A program made the translations under genes and the position numbers. Source: Eriocheir sinensis (lineage: Eukaryota > Arthropoda > Malacostraca > Decapoda > Varunidae). From it: a DNA stretch of 64,000 bases. The stretch lies in assembly GCF_024679095.1 (NCBI RefSeq), contig NC_066531.1, positions 10,388,234 to 10,452,233 on the forward strand, written 5' to 3'. Positions 12,355 through 22,565 of the stretch are shown here, one piece after another. The notes under the pieces are model-generated. The model ran no database searches. It worked only from the letters and a program-made list of their open reading frames with translations, and had not been told where the DNA came from. Position 1 is the stretch's first letter. The number at the start of each line of letters is the position of its first letter.

Positions 12355-12560
12355 GTGCTGATAACAACTGTTACTAAATGTTTTTTTCCCTCCTCGACCT
12401 CTTCATCCTCCTCTTCTTCCTTCCCTCCATCCTCTTCCTCCTCCTCCTCCCCTTCCTCATCTTTCTCCTGCCCCCCATTTGAATTCTCCCTTGCAACGGT
12501 CACCTTGCATGTTGCTGTATTTTTTTTCCTCTTTCATAAGACATCAGTTTTCCAGTGGCC
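12355..12560. repeat. Pyrimidine-rich intron sequence
   Basis: CTCCTC/TTCCTC-rich stretch in the intron after the THAP exon. The open frame here is Ser/Pro-rich and results from the composition. Confidence 0.7.
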
Positions 12561-12651
12561 GTGATTGTGTGTGCATGCAGGTACTTCTTGATTTATTATT
12601 TAAGTGCTGATAAAAACTGTTCCTTCCCTTCTTCTTTTCTTCTTCTTCATC

Positions 12652-12654
<3 letters not shown>

Positions 12655-12715
<61 letters not shown>

Positions 12716-12774
12716 CATCATTATCATCATTATTTTTACCATTATTATTATTGTTATTATTATTATCATCATTA

Positions 12775-12820
<46 letters not shown>

Positions 12821-12845
12821 TATTATTATTATTATTATTATTCCT
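12655..12845. repeat. (ATT)n microsatellite in P-element intron
   Basis: ATT units with ATC interruptions, lying in the first intron of the transposase gene. Confidence 0.95.
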
Positions 12846-13241
12846 CCTTTTCCTCCTCTTCTTCCTCCTTCTATTCTTGTTGATTTATTATATAACCTCT
12901 TGATACGGTGATGTTTTCTTGTTTAGTTCGTTCTCTTAAGTGTTAACTATGCTAATGAAAGTCTTCCTCCTCATCATCCACCTCCACCTTCAGTTCTTCC
13001 TCCCCCTCGATCCTCCTCCTTTTCTTCTTGTTGATTAATCTTTTAATTTTTAATGATACCAACTGTGCTTATGAAAATGTTCCTCCTACTCCTGATCGTC
13101 TTCATCCACCACCTCCTCCTCTTCGTCCTCCTTCTCTTCTTCTTTCTACTCCTCCTCCTCCTCCTCCTCCTTGTCTTCTTGTAGATTTATTATTTAAGCG
13201 CTGATAACAGCTATGTTAATGAAAATAAATTTCACTTGCAG

Positions 13242-13343
13242 CCCCTGCTTCAGCTGCTGAGTTGGATAACCCCCAGGAGGGGGTGCTCGTGGATGACTCT
13301 CACCCACAGCCCTCACAGCAGCAACATGGTCAGGAGAGTGCCG
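13242..13343 (+). CDS. Exon 2a: duplicated linker exon
   Basis: 102 bases bounded by TTCACTTGCAG and GTACGTATT. It encodes a linker containing AAELDNPQEGVLVDD and HPQPSQQQHGQESAG. It enters and leaves in phase 1, so it can be included, skipped or repeated without a frame change. Its near-copy is the exon at 14497. Similarity extends into both flanking introns, so a genomic segment was duplicated and not just the exon. Confidence 0.75.
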
Positions 13344-13379
13344 GTACGTATTCCTGTTCTTTTTCATACCAATGTTAAT

Positions 13380-14460
13380 TTCAAGGAAGATTTAAAAAAA
13401 ATATTGAAGTTCAATGCATTTCGACGCCTGCTCCTAGGATCTCCCACCAGGGGATGAACACGGCAGAAGAGATTCAATCTCTCTCTATCCTGACACTCCC
13501 TCCTTGCCTGCTCTAGGTTTCTCAAGGATCCTTCACTCTCCCTGACATACTCCTGCACCCTATCCCTTCATTTCACAGGAGGTAATCTAACATTCCCCTC
13601 TGTCTCACTCACATATACCCTCCTGGTCATCTTACCCTCGTCCATTCGCTCCATGTGGTCAAACCACTTTATAATGTCTTTCGTTTTCGAGGGTTGTTTC
13701 AAATGTTTCACTTCTTCCACCACTCCACACTTCTTCCCTTCACCCACATGACACATTCCAAAACGCTTATACACACTCATAACTCATTCCATCCATTCTA
13801 CTCACACCACATGCATTCCTCAAATAACTCATTTCCACTGCCTTCACTCTAGACCTCTGACTTTCATTTCAGGCCCATGTTTGCGCTTGGTTATGTGAGG
13901 TTTGGTACTATTACTGTATTTCTCAAATCCTTCTTTACCTCCATGCTCACACTTCTGCCCTTCATGATGCGTCCCAAAGACTCTACCACCTTTTTTCCTT
14001 GCAATACCCTTCCTCTTGTCCCTCCTTATGTACCACCATGTTTACATGTCACTGATCCCAGGTACTTTAAATCATTTACCTCCTCCACTTCTTCACCATT
14101 CAGTTATTTTACATTCTATTTCACATTCTGTTCACACTATATGGGCATACAAAATCCACAACCTCACTTCTACTCTGCTCATAAACCCACACCTTTCTTT
14201 TGTTGACATTTACTTTTAGCTTTCTCCTTTTACACACACTATAAAAGACACTGACCAAATTTTGTTAGTCACTTGCCTTTTCTGCAATGAGCACTGTGTC
14301 ATCAGCAAATAAGATTTAATTCAGCACCCATCCTTCCCTCAGCGTACATTCTTACTCCAACTTCCCCAACTTTGCCCTTCATTTCTCTCATAACACCATC
14401 TATAAGGATTTGAATTGGAATAATAACTCTGATACTATTGTTACGAATATATAGTACTTA
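13380..14460 (-). mobile_element. Degenerate LINE fragment in transposase intron
   Basis: The minus strand encodes KWFDHMERMDEGKMTRRVY and YKRFGMCHVGEGKKCGVVEE, typical of LINE C-terminal regions, with reverse-transcriptase remnants further upstream (RMYAEGRMGAELNLI). Many stops. It lies between the two duplicated linker exons, so it probably entered after or with the duplication. Confidence 0.7.
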
Positions 14461-14496
14461 CTAAGATATAATAACAATGTAAATCTTCACTTGCAG

Positions 14497-14589
14497 CCCC
14501 TGGTGCTGAGTTAGATGACGACCTGGAGGGTGTACTCGTGAATGATCACCCACAGCCTTCACAGCAGCAACATGGCCAGAAGGGTGCAG
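14497..14589 (+). CDS. Exon 2b: second copy of the linker exon
   Basis: 93 bases between CTTCACTTGCAG and GTACAAGTT. It encodes GAELDDDLEGVLVND and HPQPSQQQHGQKGAG. It is three codons shorter than exon 2a and diverged at several residues. It has the same phase (1-1) and joins correctly to both exon 2a and the last exon. Confidence 0.75.
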
Positions 14590-14699
14590 GTACAAGTTCC
14601 TGTTTTTCTTCATATCAGTGATAATTTCAAGGAAGATTACAAAATTATAAGGATTTTATTTCGAATAATAACTGACGCTATTGTTATGAATAGTATCTA

Positions 14700-15230
14700 A
14701 TAAGATAATTAGGTATTGGTAATATGGATGGTTGTATGAGGGAAATGAAAGCCAGAGTGGGTAATTTAGGAGCAAGACTGGGGGTAAATAGCGATGATTG
14801 GGCTGTGGTCGGATGTTTGTTGGAAGATGACACTATGGCTTACTGAGAGTGAAAGGGAACTTCAGAGAGTGGTGGGTGAATTCCATAGGGTGTATACTAG
14901 AAGGAAATTGACAGTAAATGTTGGGAAAATTAGTGTTGGTGTTTCAGAGAAGAGCGGTAGAGGTGGTGGAGTTCGTCGTTCCTTATAGGGTGAATCTGCC
15001 AGCCGCTGAGAGTTGTGAGATAAAGATGGGTGGAGAGACAGTGGAAGTTGTTAAAGAATTTAATTATCTGGTGTCAGTGTCAGGTAAGCCTGGAGAGATG
15101 GATGGTGAAAATAGGACAAGAGCTGTGAAGGGTAAGAGTGCTATAGGAGCATTTGGTAGGATTATGAACGGAAGGAGCGTGTCTATGGACGTTATGAGTG
15201 GCTTCAGGAATAGCATCCTTTGCTGACATT
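14700..15230 (+). mobile_element. Degenerate LINE fragment in transposase intron (plus)
   Basis: Encodes ESERELQRVVGEFHRVYTRR, a downstream part carrying VKEFNYLVSVSGKPGEMDGE, and NGRSVSMDVMSGFRNSIL. This is the region after the catalytic box of a LINE reverse transcriptase of the same general type as 13380-14460 but in opposite orientation. It has frameshifts and lacks both ends. Confidence 0.7.
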
Positions 15231-15370
15231 GACATATAGATGATAAGTGTGGATATGGAATACAGAACAGCTGTCATCGATTTCCTTATTTTGTCACTCC
15301 ACAGTCTATAATCCTTTAAAGTTCTCCGATTGCTCTTACAAATTCCATTACAATGCATTTTTTGACACTG

Positions 15371-15376
<6 letters not shown>

Positions 15377-15425
<49 letters not shown>
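15377..15425. repeat. (GT)n microsatellite
   Basis: About 24 GT units in the intron just upstream of the catalytic exon. Confidence 0.95.
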
Positions 15426-15426
<1 letters not shown>

Positions 15427-15516
15427 ATGAGAGACAAGTTACTATATTTTTTTTCAGTCGAGTATTCTTGTTTTTCTAGACAGCCCTATTACTAATTTAG
15501 AATAATGTCTTCACAG

Positions 15517-17640
15517 GCACTCCAGGGAAGGACGCAGCTTGTGTTCCTGCAACAAGTGACTGTGGAGACATGGATTTCCATCTGTTAAAGGCCAGACAAG
15601 AAAAGACAGGTCTTCTTGCAGAATTAGCGGAGAGGATAGCATCATTAAGTCTCAGAATGAAGAAATTGTGAAGTTAAGGGAGAAGTTGCAAAATGCTGAA
15701 AGTCAGCTAAGCGCGTACATGTCACCTTCTCAGATTGATTGTGTCTTTAGCAAGAAAGCTGTTCACCGGTGGCTGGATGAGGATATCAGCCATGCACTTT
15801 CCTTAAGAAATTTGAGCGCCAAGGCCTACAAGTTTGTGAGGAATGAATGGAAGATTCCTCTCCCATCAGTATCTACACTGAACCGCAGGACAGCCCAAGT
15901 AAATGTCGAGCCTGGCATTTTGGTGTCTGTTTTGTCACTTCTAAAAAGAGAGGCTGTGTCTATGACAGAGCGTGACCGTGTGTCAGTCCTGTCTTTTGAT
16001 GAGTGTAGCGTAGCCAAAGAGTGGTCCTACGATAAAGCTACGGACACCCTGTATGGTCCCAAGAAAATGTTCAGTGTTGTATGTTGAGAGGCCTTGTGGG
16101 ATCTTGGAAACAGTTAGTCTATTATGATTTTGACCGTCCAATGACAAAGGACCTTCTATTCAGTATAATAAGTCACGTTGAAGCAGCTGGATTTCCAGTG
16201 GTGGCTACTGTAAATGATATGGGGTCCTCTAACATGGCTTTGTGGAATTCCTTGAAAGTAAGCACTGAAACCCCATATTTCACCAATCCAGCTGTCTCTA
16301 GCAGGAAGGTGCATGTGCTTGCTGATGTACCTCATTTAATGAAGTTGATGCGAAATCACTTTCTTGATGATGGATTTGTGATGCAGGATGGGAAATTGGT
16401 TGACAGCAGTTGTGTCAGGGAAGTGATTGAGCGAAGTAAGGCTGACTTGAAGACCACATACCATTTGTCTAATAAACATATAGAGGTCAGCGGTGCTCAA
16501 AGAATGAATGTGAAACTGGCAGTACAACTTCTTTCGGCCACAACATCTAAGGCCTTAGCTTACTTTGGTGAAAAAGGCTTACTTTGTGGCAAAAACTGGA
16601 GCGCCACAAGTGAGTTCATAGCACTTGCCAACAATTGGTTTGACTTAATGAATTCCAGAGTGTTATTTGATAAAAATAAGTACAGGTCAGCATATGGGGC
16701 AACAGAGATGCAAATAAATGTTCTAAAATTGATGATTCATGTAATCAGTAAGATGCATGTTGATGGCAAGAAACATCTCTTACCTTTCCAGAAAGGTATA
16801 ATAATATCTTCCAAGTCATTGATGGAGCTACATTCCATGGTAAAAACAAATTATAACATAAATTTTGTCATGGCTTACAAACTAAACCAGGATGTCTTAG
16901 AGCACTTTTTTGCATACATGCGACAGCTGGGAGGGTGGTATGAGCATCCTTCTCCTGTCTCAGTGAAGTACCGTGTGCGGTCATACCTCATGGGGAAAAA
17001 GAGCAGCCTCATGGGGTCAAAGTATAACATTCTAGAGGAAAACAAGGAAAACAACTTGGCAAGTGCTCCCTCATGTTGTAAAGTAGAAGAGAGAGAGGAA
17101 CACAATGAAACCGCCTTAGAGCAAGAACTTTGCCTATCATCAATGTCTTTCATTGCTTGTGCTAATGACATGGAGGAAGTCCCTGAGAACGTTGACGATG
17201 GTGAGGCTGATTTAGGTAGAACCCTGGAAAATGAGACAGAAACTCAAGGTATGGCATACGTTGGTGGGTTTATTGCCAGAAAGTTTCCACAGTACCACCT
17301 TGGTTCGAAATATCTGAAGAGTGAGAAATCAGCATGGATTGATACAGTGAGCAGGCAAAGTGACAAACTGGTAAAGCCAAATGACGAGTTCATGGGGAAA
17401 TTGAAGACGCTTGGTCATCTTTTCAACTGTTATCATGGCGAAAAGACTCTTAAACCTGGGAAATCTGTGGTCAGCAAAGTAGCAAGTAGCTTAAAGGACT
17501 ATGTTGAACTGCCAGAGGAAGTTATCTTATTTTATGTAAGGTGTCGAACTTTCTTTCGCATCCGTATCTTGAATAACAGCATAAGAAACAAAGTGATGCA
17601 AAGAAAAGTACGTTCAAAGATGTTCAACTTGGTAAGGTAA
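15517..17640 (+). pseudogene. Exon 3: P-transposase catalytic region, two frame breaks
   Basis: Entered at TCTTCACAG|GC in phase 1. After about 45 codons the frame shifts near 15650 into EEIVKLREKLQNAESQL (a coiled-coil heptad stretch) and again near 16070 into LRGLVGSWKQLVYYDFDRP. The three catalytic acidic residues expected for P transposase can be placed: Asp in LSFDECSVAKE (about 15996), Asp in ATVNDMGSSN (about 16214) and Glu in QDVLEHFFAYMRQLGGW (about 16900). The core from 16081 to 17640 is a continuous 519 codons. A GTAAGG donor sits six bases before the stop, with a possible acceptor at 17694, so a small 3' intron is conceivable. Confidence 0.85.
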
Positions 17641-17740
17641 TTAGTAAACTGTCAGAAACTGCACTGTGAACTTATTTTCATTTATGTCTTCAGATTACTT
17701 ATAAGTAGGGGTAAGACATCCGGACCTTAAGCCTGGTTTT

Positions 17741-17820
17741 CCGAAGCGGGTGCATGAGTTATGCTCTCCAGGTAAAGGGGGGAGTTAACTCCCCCTCCCC
17801 CGTAGATCCGCCACTGTGAC
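17741..17820. mobile_element. hAT-like terminus scrap with palindrome
   Basis: Ends in GTAGATCCGCCACTG, whose complement CAGTGGCGGATCTAC resembles hAT-type termini starting CAGTGG. It adjoins an 18-base palindrome GGGGGAGTTAACTCCCCC (about 17777-17794). Only one end is visible, so the element is incomplete or unrecognised. Confidence 0.35.
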
Positions 17821-18008
17821 ATATGCTCTCAGATGTGGCACATTTATTTACTTCCATAAAATCAATCAATCTGTAGCGTGGAAAATAGAGAAAAAAAAAT
17901 TAAATAAATAAAATGAATGAAAGCTACATCCCTTTTTATGACAACCACTAGGGTAGTGAATGGTATGTGGTAGCGTGGTAGTTGTCGAGCGCTGGTCCCG
18001 GATGTTAA

Positions 18009-18152
18009 GGCCTCAGGACAAGTGAACACTCGTTCCGAAGTTTGTGACCAGAAGGGCGTTACTTGTGTGGTTAATTATGGAGGGTGGGAGGATTTCCGTG
18101 GGAACCACTTTTGAGACAAACTTCGGAACGAGTGTTCACTTGTCCTGAGGCC
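18009..18152. repeat. Perfect 37-bp inverted repeat, 70-bp loop
   Basis: Arm 18009-18045 begins GGCCTCAGGACAAGTGAACA. Arm 18116-18152 is its exact reverse complement. The spacer is 70 bp (18046-18115). Perfect identity of both arms implies a recent origin or conversion. It could be a mini-MITE or an RNA hairpin source. Confidence 0.9.
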
Positions 18153-18945
18153 TGAGGTTATATATAAATATGTATTTGGTTTACTTTAAAGGTTAGCGGA
18201 GTGCTAATAAAAATATGAAAAAAAAATGAATGACCGACAGGCTGTAGGCCTCTAAGCTAGCTAACTAATGGCACAAGGGAGATTTGGGGAATACACAGAA
18301 TGCTTAGCTCTGTAGTTGCTGGATGCGGAGGAGGAGGAGCTGGCGTGAGTGTCGGGCTCGGCAGAGGACGTCCACGATGGGAATGGGCGGTCCTGGTGCT
18401 GGACAGACGGGCGCCGCTTGATGTAGAGATGGAGCGACTCGGGTGGTATGAAGAGGCGGGCGCCCCTTTGATGTAGGGAGCAGCTTGGGGCAGTGGTATT
18501 TCGGCCCCCAGGACAGTCGAGGGGCAGGTTACCCCGCCATACAAGTTCCCATCCTGTAGTCCGTCTCACCCCGCAGGCCGTGGGTGGTTTTTCGGGGGGG
18601 GGGGGGCTGAGTGGAGAGGTGGACACCGCTCTCAACTCCAACTCGCTGCCTTTCCTTGCTAGGGCTGCTGCACGTCTCCTGCTAGCCCGCCTCACACAGC
18701 AGGCCGTGGGCGGTGTGTGCGTCCTCCAAGCTTCTGGCTTTCTGCAGTGGTGCTTGCCTCCTCAAGTCTACCCCGCTTCTCGTTGCTTCCTCCTCACTGA
18801 CTCGTGGGTCTCCTTGCCCTCGCCTTCTCGCCTCTGCTCCTCGCTAAGCTACTCCCCCTTCTTCACCTGACTCCCTCTCGGCATTACAATCAAACCCTAC
18901 CTAACTAACTAGTTATTGGTTTCTTAGAGGGGTTCGAGGCTTTGA
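18153..18945. other. GC-rich P-element interior, no gene recognised
   Basis: Contains long open frames on both strands (for example 18261-18695 minus), but they are Pro/Ser/Arg-rich, overlap each other and show no domain. A poly-G run lies at about 18596-18606. I make no coding call. Confidence 0.5.
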
Positions 18946-19019
18946 GATGAGGGATTTCAGTAACTCGTTCATATATTCGCTCATTCGCTCGCCGTGTTAT
19001 CTTCTCATAACCTTTTACG

Positions 19020-19260
19020 CACTTACATTCCTCAGCTACCCATTCACTCTTTCACTCATTCACTCATCCACTCTCCCACTCGCTCACACTTACTCACTCT
19101 GTCACTCACCGACTTACTCACATTCTCTCATTCATTCATGCACTCGCTTACACTTACTCTGTTACTCACTGACTTACTCACATTCTCTCATTCATTCATG
19201 CACTCGCTTACACTTACTCTGTTACTCACTGACTTACTCACATTCGTTCATTCACATTCG
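19020..19260. repeat. 60-bp tandem repeat built of ACTC-like words
   Basis: Segments starting at 19081, 19141 and 19201 repeat with an exact 60-base period and near identity (GACTTACTCACATTCTCTCA). Upstream TCACTCATTCACTC words are a looser form of the same pattern. Confidence 0.9.
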
Positions 19261-19413
19261 GACCGTTACAAATCAATGTACTTAAAGTAACACTAATTAA
19301 TATAATAAACAATGCCTTTTTTCACCTTTATCAATAACGATGAGAGAGAGATCACAGGGGAAAATAATGAAAAAAAGGTGGAGAATGATTGTGGGAAGGT
19401 AAAAGATGTGTCA

Positions 19414-19417
<4 letters not shown>

Positions 19418-19481
<64 letters not shown>
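19418..19481. repeat. (GA)n microsatellite
   Basis: About 31 GA units. RERERE frames are artefacts. Confidence 0.95.
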
Positions 19482-19485
<4 letters not shown>

Positions 19486-19787
19486 ATGTGCACATCTGAT
19501 TAGTAACGAGGCATGGAAACCACACCAACCATCAGGAACAAGGAAATACTTTTGTGACATTCCAAGGCGTATACATAATTATTTCTTCGAGGGTTTCTCC
19601 CTAATGGCTAAGAACTAAAACAACTGATTCTGTTCCTTCTACCTATGTAAGGGAAGTATGATCAAGGGATTAAATCGTCCCCAAAGCAAGTAATATCGAG
19701 GGGAATCCCCTTCCAATGAAGTGATTTGTCCTGTTTCTAGGCGACAAAGACCATATAGAAACGATCGATGTTCGTGGTTGGGTAACT

Positions 19788-19862
19788 GGGGTTCGAACCT
19801 CCGCCACGGTGCACCATCAGGCGGAGCACACGCACCCTAACCCAAACGGCCACCACTAGCAT
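19788..19862 (-). mobile_element. tRNA-derived SINE head fragment
   Basis: The minus strand shows GTGGCCGTTTGGGTTAG (A-box-like) and GGTTCGAACCCC (perfect B-box core). The arms do not fold into a full tRNA. It lies in the 3' part of the P element. Confidence 0.5.
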
Positions 19863-20066
19863 AAAGGGAAGTATGAACCCATTTATATTGTGATAGATAT
19901 AGAGACACTACTCTTAAGCCCGACACAGGAGAGGTTAGTCCCCCCTAAATATCATTAAGAGAACGCATTGGACGAAAGAAAACGAGAGGGAGTAGGGGTA
20001 GGGGCGAGGGAAGGGCCTCCCTTGACGTCACGCGGCTCTGCTCGAAGGCTCCACCCACTGGTTGAG

Positions 20067-20113
20067 AAATATCTGTAGGTTGACCTGAGTCTTATATGGA
20101 TATTGGGACAGTG
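20067..20113 (-). repeat. P-element right end: TIR plus 8-bp duplication
   Basis: The TIR ends at 20105 and, reverse complemented, starts CAATATCCATATAAGACTCA like the left end. It is followed at once by GGACAGTG (20106-20113), identical to 11795-11802. Confidence 0.9.
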
Positions 20114-20541
20114 TGAGTGCAAGCGAGTGGTCGCTCGCCATGGTTTTTCACACGCTCCCGCTCGCTCGCTGCCATCTCCCTTTCCGAAGCCGCGTCGCTG
20201 CCATACGCATGATGTACAAAGTCGCTCGCATTTACGCTCGCATACACCGCGACCCCTTGCGTTTGACGAGGGTATGCGAGCGCATACTGCGATGGTCTCT
20301 CGCTTAACCGTACGAATAATCGTGCGATTTGGCCAATATCGCCGACTTTCTGCGAACCTTTTGAACATTTCAAAATGTTCGAGCGACGGGCCGGCACCAG
20401 CAAGTCGTGCGAACTTTATCGAGCGACTATTGCGACTAATCGCAGGGACGTCGCTACGATGTCGAGCGTGTATGCCGATTTCAGAAATTTTCATAATCGC
20501 CAACCGTCGCAGGGCGAAATCGCGGATGTGTGATCCCAGAA

Positions 20542-21500
20542 TAGGCCACGCATGAGGGCTGGTACTGCCATTCCCTTCCATATTCCCCTAACCACCTCAT
20601 ACCAGTTAGCTCATAATCTAGCTACACTTCCTAGTCTTCCTAACCACTGGAAACGGTATGCTGCTTGGTCCTATCAGTTCCATCCTCATCAACTATGATC
20701 CCTAGGCATTTATATGACTTATGCTCATCTCTCCTAGTGCCCAGGTCCTTCCTTCGTGCTTAGCCTCAACATTTACTAATAATACCTGACCTCTCCCATT
20801 ACTAAACTTCATATCAAAGTCCCTCTCACATTGCGCAACCACTTTTAACATTTGCATCAGGTCCTCACTATCCTTACTCATGATCACCATGTCATCAGCA
20901 TACAGGAAACGTCCTAACCATTCGCTCCCCACACTTATCCCATAACCTGATATCAGCAACCTCTCTGCCAGCCCCATATACGGCCCGAACAGTAGCGGGG
21001 GCAGTAGCTACACACCCTTGCCTAACCCCTCTACGGCTGTTGACCCACTCTGTCTCTATATCCCCTAACATATAGATTGCCCATGTGTTCTCGTACTTCC
21101 TTCTCACTCACTCCTATCCTAGCCAGCAATCAACTCAGCAAACCCCTATCTACCGAATCATACGCTTTTTCTATGTTAGCTAGCTATACCTTCCCACTCG
21201 TTCCTTTCATTCTTTCAATCACCGCGTTTATTACAAACATGTTATCCTCCCCCTTTCCATTCTTATGACAACCTCACCCATTACCCTGTTTCTTCCACAA
21301 CATCCACTCGTCCTATCAATAATCTTTCCTGTTGCGTCTGTAACAGCTATTGGCCGGTAGTTCTTTAACTCTTTCCTACTCTTGTGGCCCCCTTTGTGTA
21401 GCAGCGTCACCCTACTCTCGTTCCCCTTTCCCGGCACATTTCCCCCTAGCCAAATCTCTATAAACAACTTATACAAACTCTCTATCACACCTGGACCTCC
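20542..21500 (-). pseudogene. LINE reverse transcriptase, upstream half of split element
   Basis: The minus strand encodes, in order from 21488: a segment with SRVTLLHKGGHKSRKELKN and YRPIAVTD (RT fingers), VNSRRGVRQGC, and FLYADDMVIMSKDSEDLMQM with the YADD catalytic box, followed by CERDFDMKFSNG. Frames shift between pieces. It continues across element B into 9606-10121. Clade not resolved. Confidence 0.85.
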
Positions 21501-21711
21501 TCTTTATAGAACGCATTAGGAATCCCGCGGTAAGGATTAACGAGATAGACTGAAACACGTGGACGCTGCAGTATGGATTGTTTACAAATACAAAAATGAG
21601 AAATGGAGTCAAAAGGTGCGGGAAGGACTGACGGAGGGATCAACACACAAGACATGCGACTACATTAAAAAACCTAAATCTAAGGGTGGCCTCATCACCA
21701 CCACCACCACC

Positions 21712-21719
21712 ATCACCAC
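21712..21719. repeat. hAT left 8-bp target duplication
   Basis: ATCACCAC directly before the TAGGG terminus. An identical ATCACCAC follows the right end at 26104-26111. The site is in a CAC/ATC repeat, so an 8-base match is somewhat less surprising than in unique sequence. Confidence 0.75.
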
Positions 21720-21729
21720 TAGGGTTTGT

Positions 21730-21815
21730 TTCCCGGGATCCCGGGATCCCGGACAATTTTCAAGGTTTAATAATCCCGGGATATTTTTGCAAATCCCGGG
21801 AAATCCCGAGATGAA
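21730..21815. promoter_or_regulatory. Left subterminal CCCGGG palindrome cluster
   Basis: Several copies of CCCGGGAT/ATCCCGGG lie within 85 bases of the left end and are mirrored at the right end. By analogy with other hAT elements, where transposase binds subterminal repeats, this is a candidate binding array. That function is inference. Confidence 0.55.
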
Positions 21816-22565
21816 AAATCATGAAATTAAGTATATAAAAAAAAAAGACAAATTTGACTGCAGGATAGTTGTGAACTTGTGAACTTGTGCTTCTATTTAT
21901 ATGTATATACAGGGTGTCCCGTGAGGAGTGTTTTGTGTGTGTGTGTGAACACTGTGAAGGAAGGACTTACTTTTTAGGTATTCTCTTGAGTATTATAAAG
22001 CAGCCATGGCACTCCCGTTACCCGTAACAGAGCCCGTATAATGAACACCATGTCTGCATATTCCACTTTGCTGTATGTATACGGCATTGAGATGAGCGTG
22101 ACAGCTTAAAAAAAAAAAAAAAAAAGCACACTTTCCCTCCTCGCGTGAGTGACCAAACAGTGACGGTTACCAGTAAACTGTCTGTCTGTCTGTCTGTTTG
22201 CCTGCCCGCACAGCTGATCGCTGTTGCCATAGTTCCCAACGTTTTAGCTACTTATTGCTAAGATGATACATAACTTTTTTTTTTTATGTTGGACATGTAA
22301 TGTGACTAATGTCTATCATCTTCGGGTAATCATATACCGAAAAGAGTAAGAAAAATAACATTTTAAAATAGCTACGGCCAGAACGGCACCCCTCAGTCCC
22401 CTCCCCTCCCCTCCCTGCCTCGGACCGTCCACTGAATCAGCCAGAGCCAGTTCAAACTCAGCTACGTCACCGACCGTGAGGCCGTGCCCGCGGCTCTGCT
22501 GCCTAATAGTCACTGCATCAAATACTATCAATTAACTTCTCTCTCGCTCTCCTATCCTTGTCAAT

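Larger units (their letters stand above)
12000..17640 (+). pseudogene. THAP-type P-element transposase, whole gene model
   Basis: Proposed exons are 12000-12297, 13242-13343, 14497-14589 and 15517-17640. All internal junctions have AG acceptors and GT donors and are in phase 1, so the model reads through. The protein would have an N-terminal THAP zinc finger, a short Gln/Ser linker, a coiled-coil/leucine-rich stretch, an RNase H-like catalytic core and a GTP-binding-type insertion as in P transposase. Two frame breaks inside the last exon, near 15650 and 16070, each equal to one missing base, currently disable it. Whether these are real or consensus errors cannot be told from the sequence. 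Confidence 0.8.
11803..20105 (+). mobile_element. P-type DNA transposon, 8.3 kb
   Basis: Flanked by perfect 8-bp duplications GGACAGTG (11795-11802, 20106-20113) and by 30-bp perfect terminal inverted repeats. Drosophila P elements also make 8-bp duplications and have 31-bp TIRs. It carries a THAP-domain transposase split into exons (12000-17640). The introns hold LINE debris (13380-14460, 14700-15230) and microsatellites. The 3' 2.4 kb (17641-20070) is non-coding, with a long hairpin, a 60-bp tandem repeat and a SINE scrap. It is much longer than the 2.9 kb Drosophila element because of this internal material. Confidence 0.9.

Noticed and set aside
18261..18695. 144-codon minus-strand frame in the P-element interior
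   Set aside because: Low-complexity Pro/Ser/Arg composition and a competing frame on the other strand; no recognisable domain.
21559..21882. Plus-strand open frame VDAAVWIVYKYKNEKWSQK... next to the hAT end
   Set aside because: It crosses the hAT terminus and the CAC repeat, and I see no known domain. The first 45 codons could be a host remnant, but nothing supports that.
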